Of a stretch of 64,000 nucleotides of DNA, positions 57,383 through 64,000 are shown piece after piece. The translations under genes and the position numbers were made by a program. The DNA is taken from NCBI GenBank assembly GCA_025331435.1, contig JAIWNI010000117.1:1-64000 (forward strand), given 5' to 3'. This stretch comes from Choanephora cucurbitarum. Lineage: Eukaryota > Mucoromycota > Mucoromycetes > Mucorales > Choanephoraceae. Below the pieces are notes generated by a model. It was not told the DNA's origin. It did no database searches and saw nothing but the letters and a program-made list of their open reading frames with translations. Numbering within the stretch: the stretch's first letter is position 1; every line of letters starts with the position of its first letter.

Positions 57383-59238
57383 ATGGATCCTAAGCAGGCA
57401 AGTTGAGTCTTGAATGTCTGATCTGATGCTTATGATGATTATAGCAAGCTCTCATTGATGCCAAACGTGCTGAAATTATGGCTAAATTAGCTAAATTCAA
57501 ACCACCTCCACCCAATGAAACACCACCACAAAAACCACCCATCTCAAGTCGATCCAGTCTAGTTCAAAAGAATCGCATCTCAAGTAAAAAAGTAACACCT
57601 ATTCCTGCTCCTCCTTCAGCAGGTACAGGAGGCAGTCTCAATCTAGTGGAACTTCAACGTCATATAGCCGAAGCCAAAACACGGTTAGCCCATGCACCTC
57701 CAGGCACACATGTAAGTGAGTTCTACTTGGGTTCCATTTTTTTGTATTTAACCATGAAGAGTGGCATAGGTACGACCTGCTCGTCCATCCGATACAAAAC
57801 CACCTCCATTGGACGATGCAGGCCAGTTTGACCTCAAGGCCATGATGGACAAAATACCCCGACGAGAGACAGCCAACACCAAGGCCCTCGCACGCGCCAA
57901 ACAACACAAGTCCATACCCGCCGCCGCCGAAAAAAAGCCACTGAAGCTATACGATGAAGTCCCTGCCGACTACACCGATCCACAAAAGAACCCGTACTTT
58001 GACCCCAACATGGACGTCAAGATCGCACCCAAGTCACGTCGATCCCGTCAACTGAAGTTTGTTCAGCCTGGTAAATATGTCGATATCGCCAATCAGGAAC
58101 GTGCCAAGGCTCAGTTGGAAAAGATGAAACAGGCCATTGCCGAATCGGTCAAGAAGGCAGGTATGCAGACCGAGCTGGATGTGTCGGACAAGGTCATCAA
58201 ACGAGAACCTCCACCTCCTGTTGAGTGGTGGGATGCGCCCTTTTTGGCCAATAAGAGTTATGAGGATGTGGATCAGGTAAATGTGGATCAGTTGGATACC
58301 TTGGTGACGATGTACGTGCATCATCCTGTGCCTATTCAGCCTCCTGGGGAAGGTAACACGGCCATTGTTCGGTCCTTGATGTTGACCAAGAAGGAACGTA
58401 AGAAGATGAGACGACAGAGAAGAGCAGAGGCCTTGAAGGATAAGCGAGATAAGATTCGGTTGGGTCTGATTGAACCAGATGCACCTAAAGGTAAAAAACA
58501 AACACACTTAAAAGCCATGTTAACTTAAGTTGGATGATAGTCAAAATCAGTAATTTGATGAAAGTGTTGGGTGAAGAACAGATTCAGGATCCTACCAAGG
58601 TAGAGGCTCGTGTCAGAAAGGAAATGGAGTTGCGTCAAAAGATGCATGAAAAGGCCAATGAACAACGCAAACTATCGCCTGAGGAAAGAAGAGCCAAGAT
58701 CATGGCCAAGATGAAAGAAGATCAAAAATCAGCCAATGAAGTGGCTGTCTTCAAGTAAGTTCCTATATAAAAAATTCACAAGTAGAGTACTCATAGTCTG
58801 ATTAGGATCAAACATTGTTCTCATCCTAAACTCAGATTCAAGATTGAAAAGAATGCTCAACAGTATGAACTGACAGGTATTGTGATTGTTCATCCTAAAT
58901 GTAATATTGTGATTGTGGAAGGAGGTCCTAAGGCCATTAAGCTCTATAAGCGACTGATGCTGAGACGTATCGATTGGAATGATCTGCCTGCACCCAAAAA
59001 CCTTCAGGCAGATGAGACTCAGATGGAGGTGGATAGTCCAATGAAAGAAGAGAATGCATGTTATCTAGTCTGGTCTGGTCCTGTCAAGAACAAGTCCTTT
59101 AAGAAGTTTACATGGCGTTCATTTGAAAGTGAAAAGATGGCTAGAGAAGAACTGGGCAAATGGAATGTAGAGAACTATTGGGATGTAGCCTTATCTACTT
59201 CAGATGAAGATTTACAGGCTAGACAACCTGTCATTTAA
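57383..59238 (+). CDS. PRP3: U4/U6 snRNP splicing factor Prp3
   Basis: A structural component of the U4/U6.U5 tri-snRNP. Exons 57383-57397, 57445-57711, 57770-58490, 58541-58754 and 58806-59238 sum to 549 residues. The 15-nt first exon encodes MDPKQ and is followed by a GC-AG intron (GCAAGT donor). The N-terminus is Pro/Lys-rich. The PRP3 core includes RRSRQLKFVQPGKY, ERAKAQLEKMKQAIAESVKK, PPVEWWDAPF, LTKKERKKMRRQRRAEA, KIRLGLIEPDAPK, KISNLMKVLGEEQIQDPTKV and VRKEMELRQKMHEKANEQRK. The C-terminal DUF1115 part has IVIVEGGPKAIKLYKRLMLR and YLVWSGPVKNKSFKKF. The human N-terminal PWI domain is absent, as in other fungal Prp3. Its stop is 13 bp from the convergent OST48 stop. Confidence 0.95.
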
Positions 59239-59251
59239 AAATAAATGTCAT

Positions 59252-60621
59252 TTATTGTTCTTTTTTCTTTTCTTGATTCCAAGTAGATAACCAGATGGCA
59301 CTAAACAAGATGAAACCAACAATCATAGAGAGTGTGGAGGCATAGTAAGGGTAGGCAGCTGTCAAGAAACGAGGGTATTCATTATGTCTAAAGGGCCGAA
59401 TGGAGACTTGATCTTCAGCTGTAAGGTAACTAAGACCAGCACGCTTGTAATTGATTTTCAAGGTAAAGACACCATAGACATCAGGCAGACGCAATTGAGC
59501 CTCAAATCGACCATGGTGGTTCTTAAGGGTAGTACGGATATAAGGGTCCAACATGATGATTTCCAATTGAACATCATTGGCTTCATAAGGAATCCATTGA
59601 TCATCTTTATATTCCATGATATCTGCATAATAAACCTAACCTCTTTTTGTTTAATCAAGTTATCCTTCTTAAATGTATATTTATTACCATTTCATCCTTG
59701 ACACGATACCAAGCAGGTTGTTCAGTCTCATTCAGATGATGATGACCATGTTGTGTGACTTTCAAGACACTCTTTTCTTGGAAGGTCCATTGACTCAATT
59801 GACGAACAAAGGCTTCATTGCCTGTATTGCTATCAACAACATTAATTTGAATCTTTTTGAACATCTGCTTTGGCTTACGCTGCATTCATATAATCATTGC
59901 TAAACATCGAGAGAGAACCAGCAAAGGCAACACGGGCTGAATTACGTGACTGTAAAGTACCCACTAAGGCTTGATGGTTGCTAGCCAGGACAGCATGCGA
60001 CAAAGGTAATTTACCCACCTGTAATCCTGCACCTGTAAACTTGATAGGGGCCTTGATCTGTTCAGGGTCTACAATCGTCTTGGGTCCCACCAGTTTGGCT
60101 GACTGATCCATCACTTCTGTCTCAAGATCCATATCGAATTCAGCAGCCAGGGCACGTAATGTATCACTGGGTTGATGAAAAGCAGCCAGTAAATTACCTC
60201 CCTGATTGACGAAATTGACAAGTTGAATATTACTTAAAGAGGGATGCTTTTCAAGACCTTAAATAGAGAATGAATAATAAGAAAAAATAAACGCGTTATT
60301 TTTTTTTCTTACTGGATGTAGAAGGTGCAAAATGAATGATATGTTGATATAAGGTTTCACCAAAATAAGCAAGTGTTGTCTTTTGATCATCAGCAGCCTT
60401 AAAGACAAGTTGGAAGTCGCGATCTATTAGACAAAGTTAGGTTGACTTCAAAATAGAAAGAAGACTTTACCTTCTAATTGTTGCCAGAATTGAGAATAGG
60501 TTTCCTTTTCGGCTAAAGAGTCCAACAAGACCAACACACGATCACCTGTAGTGGACTTGGCTTGAACACATACTGAAAGGCCAGAAAGGACAATGGCTGT
60601 CAAAGAATAGATGATTCTCAT
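59252..60621 (-). CDS. WBP1: Oligosaccharyltransferase 48-kDa subunit (OST48/Wbp1)
   Basis: An essential subunit of the ER oligosaccharyltransferase that N-glycosylates nascent proteins. The ATG at 60621 starts a signal peptide (MRIIYSLTAIVLSGLSVCVQ); an in-frame ATG seven codons upstream is also possible. The lumenal part has RVLVLLDSLAEKETYSQFW, LVNFVNQGGNLLAAF, LVGPKTIVDP, KLPLSHAVLAS and RVAFAGSLSMFSNDYMNAA. A 49-nt intron (GTAAGC to GATAG) joins that exon in frame to NTGNEAFVRQLSQWTF, correcting an apparent frameshift. After this come DVQLEIIMLDPYIRT, LPDVYGVFTLKINYKRAG, SIRPFRHNEYPRF and AAYPYYASTLSMIVGFILFS, a single membrane helix, and the lysine-rich cytosolic ER-retrieval tail EKKKEQ. 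About 440 residues. Confidence 0.94.
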
Positions 60622-61040
60622 GGTCAATACAAACTTGTCCAAAAAATAAAAGAAATATTAAAGTAACCAATCTGAAAATGGCAGCAAATCGCTGAAATTA
60701 AAAAAGACAAAAGTAGCATTATTGATTTAAATCCCCTCTTTCTTGGCTATGTTTATGAGTGATATCTCAAGTGAATAGAAAGCAGTCCAACCTAAGGTAG
60801 TTGCTGATAAAGGATATATTTTTTTCTTTAGACAGCTAGGTAAGATCCTTGAGTATGTTAGCTCAAGTTGTGCCTTCAAAAAAATTGGTTATAAGCAAAT
60901 CATCTCAAAATGCTAATAAACTAGCTTCTTGCTTTCCCTTATCACCCTACATTCCTTAAGAACAAATCCAATCAAAAATAAATTTTGCTTCTCTATGTTA
61001 CACTTTAAACATTTAATTTGATCCAAAACATAAGCCATAT
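60622..61040. other. Short spacer between OST48 and the WD40 gene
   Basis: About 420 bp holding the OST48 promoter and the WD40-gene terminator region. No separate feature is visible. Confidence 0.6.
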
Positions 61041-62976
61041 TTAGACATCCAAAGGAACCTATATACACACACACACAGTAAGTCTCATTTGAGCCTATCT
61101 CTGCCTTTTTATATATCACTTACCGAATCATCATACCACCATACTTTCACTGTTTGATCATCACTACAACTAGCTAATAATCCTTGTTTGGCATGCCAGG
61201 CAGCCTCATAGACCACACCTGAATGACCTCTTAATCTCTGTAACACTTCACCTGTCTCTTGATCCCAAATATAGACAATGCCATCTTCACTTCCACCCAT
61301 AATCAGATTATTGTTGGCAAAATGAGCCCGTACAAAATTCTTGCTGGTATTCTGGTGTCCCTTTAACTTACGAATGGGCCTGACCATACGTACATCCCAC
61401 AGTCGATTGCTGTTGTCTTTAGAACTACTCAGTAGCTGAGTTCCACTGGCATTCATCTCAACAGAGGTCACTTCACCTAAATGAGATGAAATGGTTCGAA
61501 TACAGAGACCAGACACAATATCCCAGAACTTGATCGTATTGTCTTTCGAACTAGATCATGTCATTAATCATTCTCTCCATTCTCTATACAAACTACTTTA
61601 CCCACTAATCACCAAATTACCCAATGGATTAAAGATCGTCTTGGTCACAGCCAATTGATGACCGGGAAATGTCTTGACAATCGTACCTGTATTGACATCA
61701 AATAACCTGACTGTCTTATCATACCCACCTGTCACGACATGGGTCTCATTAGGATGGTACTGCACTGAATAGACATCACCCGCATGACCCGTCAAGGTAC
61801 TGACGTGCGTTGCCTGTTTAGCATTCCATATCTTGACAGTAGCATCACCACTGGCACTCGCAATCAATTCCTGCGTGGTCGAGACATCCCAAATACGGGA
61901 CCGATGACCCTGTAGAATATGAAGACACTCAGCCGTCTCAGTATCCCAGATACGCAACGTATTATCACTCGAACCCGACACAATCCGTTCTCCCTCTGCA
62001 CCTAGAAAACTGATACATTTGACATTGCCTGTATGACCCTCTAGACTGGCACAGAGTGCATTGGGTATCACAAAACTGGAATAATCATCTAACAACGTAC
62101 TGACGGTAGGTGCAATCTTGGGATGATAACGAGAGAATTCGATCTGATAGGCCACAGCTTGACGCAGCAGTGTCAAGAGACGATCAGGGGGTATATGGCG
62201 ATGGCCTGTTCGATCGGCTGATTCGAATTCAAGCATGTTCTGTAGTTGATCCACCAAGTTCTCGCGTGAGGCCATGATGCCTTCCCAATGCTTGAAACTC
62301 GGTGCTTCGTGAATGGATTTGGCTGTCAGGAGATAACACATGTCTTTGAATTCATTGGGTTTTGTCTGGAAATGTTCTAATGGTTTTAAACGTTTGTTGA
62401 GAAAGGTAAAGGCCTACATAAACATATCAGTCATACTGTAAACTATTTTTTTTAAAAAAACAAACCTTTTGAATCTCTCGTCGTTCCAAGTATTCTAGGT
62501 ATTGTTGTTTATAGACAGAATAAAGAAAGGAACGATGGTTCTTGACCAAGGGCTTTGTACATAGTTTCTCTACCTCTTGCCATTCACCATCCAGAATGGC
62601 TTTCTTAAGTCGTTTGATCTCGAGTGTACGTTCTTCTCTCTCTTTCCATTTCACATTGGCTTCATCGTACAGGACAGACTGCGAGGCATGATAGCCCTCT
62701 TCCTGTAGATATTGCATCATCATAGTGATGATATCTTGCTTGATTTGAGGATCATTTGAGTTGAAAATATCGTCTGTGGGTTGAATATGCGATGCTTGCA
62801 TACCGACATGTTGATTGAGAGTGGCTAATCTTTAGAAAAAGTCAATATTACTTTTGTAAAGTACATCAATATGCCATTTACTTTCTCTTTTGTTTCGCTT
62901 CTGTACTATGAGATACACTATTACTAAGAGGTAATAGAGTGGTGTCTTCTGGTTCTATGTCATTGTCTGTATTCAT
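61041..62976 (-). CDS. LisH-CTLH-WD40 repeat protein (Smu1/WDR26-like architecture)
   Basis: Exons 62976-62882, 62829-62466, 62413-61602, 61550-61124 and an 18-nt last exon 61058-61041 give 571 residues. Residues about 45-75 form a LisH-like helix pair (IITMMMQYLQEEGYHASQSV). The CTLH/CRA helices follow (DGEWQEVEKLC, YLEYLERREIQKAFTFLNKR). The second half has seven WD40 blades, each marked by a GH-type turn: EGHTGNV, QGHRSRIW, TGHAGDV, PGHQLAV, SSHLGEV, KGHQNTS and RGHSGVV. Such proteins act as scaffolds in splicing (Smu1) or the GID/CTLH ubiquitin ligase (WDR26). The sequence is not clearly Smu1, so the exact orthologue is open. The last exon encodes only VPLDV after DDS. An E2F-like palindrome lies 42 bp upstream of the start. 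Confidence 0.8.
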
Positions 62977-63017
62977 AATTCAAAAAAAAATTTAAAGGGA
63001 AATTGATAAATAACAGA

Positions 63018-63027
63018 TTGGCGCCAA
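63018..63027. promoter_or_regulatory. E2F/MBF-like palindrome between WD40 and Furry-like genes
   Basis: TTGGCGCCAA is a perfect 10-bp palindrome, continued by AAATT on one side, so it matches the E2F core TTSGCGCSAA. It lies 42 bp upstream of the WD40-gene ATG in a 440-bp divergent promoter that is otherwise AT-rich. Basal fungi retain E2F proteins. Function is inferred from motif and position. Confidence 0.45.
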
Positions 63028-63416
63028 AATTGAATTTTTATATAGCATTTTTACCATGTTGTCATTCTATTTTATTGTTCTTCACTTAGTTATAGGAATA
63101 TCATTCCATGGTTTCCATTTGTTCTAAAGCCTTGTTTCTATTACCTCTCAGATCAAATAGAAGGCTTCTTTTACTTTTAAGAAAGATGTAAAAATCAGGA
63201 TGAGTAAGCCAATCAAATCTGCCTTTTTAAACGGAGTTTAGAATTAGCATCATTCTGAAGTGTAATGTGAGAGGGGGGGAATAAAGAGAGAAAAAAGAGA
63301 GAATGAGAGAGAGAGAGAGCGAGCGAACAGAAGAGAAAGAAAAGTTTCTTTTTTTTTTAAGAAGAGGAGGGGGGAAAACAAGTGCCTAAAAAATAAAAAA
63401 AAAAGAGCTCATTGTC

Positions 63417-64000
63417 ATGACAATGCCTTCTCATTATGATACCCAAAACAACGAAGATACAATAACGCATTCTTTATCCAGTGCAGATTATGCACTTAAA
63501 GTCATTTTCAGTCAGTTTGAACATGTAGCCGATATTAAAATGACACTCATCCTCAACATGGGCGTTGTAAGTAGTATCTCATACACACTAGGATGGAGTC
63601 ACTTATCCATCTCTAAAGGATACCGATGTCGATCTTCGAAAGTTATTAGGCCATGGCAGTGATGCACAGTTGGACAAGTTGATCTATTCATTGTCTTCAT
63701 TGGCTGCTACTCAACAAAGTGCTGTGATTGATGCTGTGATGCGTTGGAGAAAATTGAAAGTAGAGCCTTTGGATCCCACCATCATTAAGCGAGTGAGGTA
63801 AATCCAAAAAAAAAAAAAGATAATCCCTTCAATTCAACCCCCTTCCATTAGTGAATCTGCACCTCTTTCTCGCAGTAAGGAAATACAGTCTGTATTGAAA
63901 GAAAGGCAGTCTGTAAGTTCATAACTCTACAAACCATAAAGCCAATACTGACAACCGAATCTAGTTGGCCTCTGTATTTATTCTATGTCGGACCTTAATT
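63417..64000 (+). CDS. TAO3: Furry/Tao3/Mor2-like cell morphogenesis protein, N-terminal part only
   Basis: Furry-family proteins (yeast Tao3/Pag1, fission yeast Mor2) are very large scaffolds of the NDR/LATS kinase pathway for polarised growth. Only the first exons lie in the window: 63417-63566, 63619-63797, 63852-63912 and 63965 onward, all in frame. The N-terminus has SSADYALKVIFSQFEHVADI, then DVDLRKLLGHGSDAQLDKLI, YSLSSLAATQQSAVIDAVMR and WRKLK, and finally LASVFILCRTLI, which matches the conserved start of this family (ALRILFSQF, DSVMRWRK and LASIYILCRTLI types). The ATG at 63417 was chosen as the first in the frame; a second ATG is two codons later. The rest is off the edge. Confidence 0.85.

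Noticed and set aside
59875..59900. Apparent frameshift in OST48 between two exons
   Set aside because: A 49-nt GTAAGC...GATAG intron restores frame and family alignment, so the gene is intact.

Overview
The window looks like nuclear DNA of an early-diverging fungus, most likely a Mucoromycota/Mucorales-type genome. The reasons are: dense short introns of about 45-60 nt with GTAAGT-like donors; AT-rich intergenic DNA full of A/T homopolymers; and clear fungal orthologues (YVC1-type channel, JEN1-type carboxylate permease, GPT2/SCT1, IMP2, PUS1, OST48/WBP1, PRP3, Furry/Tao3). The FAR1-type zinc-finger gene and the F-box/LRR gene also fit such genomes. No rRNA, convincing tRNA, CRISPR array or bacterial-style operon is visible. 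The organism assignment is inference.

Layout. 1-22 kb is gene-poor: a 3'-truncated YVC1-like channel (-), a FAR1/GCM1-type zinc-finger protein (-), a JEN1-like permease (-), a nucleolar-type FKBP (+), and ribosomal proteins uS2/RPSA (-) and eL27 (-). They are separated by 2-4 kb AT-rich spacers that carry three copies of a TA-flanked MITE-like element. 24.6-44.2 kb is framed by a large inverted duplication (24611-27681 and 41704-44166). Each arm carries one copy of a secreted Gly/Ala/Ser/Tyr-rich, silk-like protein with dibasic sites: 395 aa in the left arm, 197 aa in the right. The roughly 14 kb between the arms holds an interrupted F-box/LRR gene, a GPT2/SCT1 acyltransferase (-), PUS1 (+), a short-chain dehydrogenase (+) and a DUF676 serine esterase (-). 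45-64 kb is gene-dense housekeeping DNA: IMP2 (+), a ~1.3 k-residue protein with a Glu-rich repeat block (-), a small hypothetical (-), a fused LKR/SDH lysine-catabolic enzyme (-), an FYRN/FYRC protein (+), PRP3 (+), OST48 (-), a LisH-CTLH-WD40 protein (-) and the 5' end of a Furry/Tao3/Mor2-type gene (+).

The genes do not form one pathway. Several convergent pairs end within 13-65 bp of each other. The most unusual structure is the inverted duplication with its two silk-like genes: flanks, introns and promoter are nearly identical, but the repeat core of the protein has diverged in length and order. Other points of interest are the MITE family, the animal/plant-type LKR/SDH fusion in a fungus, an X-box/hairpin/CRE-like cluster in the LKR/SDH-FYR divergent promoter, and an E2F-like palindrome upstream of the WD40 gene.

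All gene models were built by eye: splice sites were accepted when they restored frame and family similarity. Lengths given as exact residue counts were checked by adding exon lengths; those given as 'about' were not.
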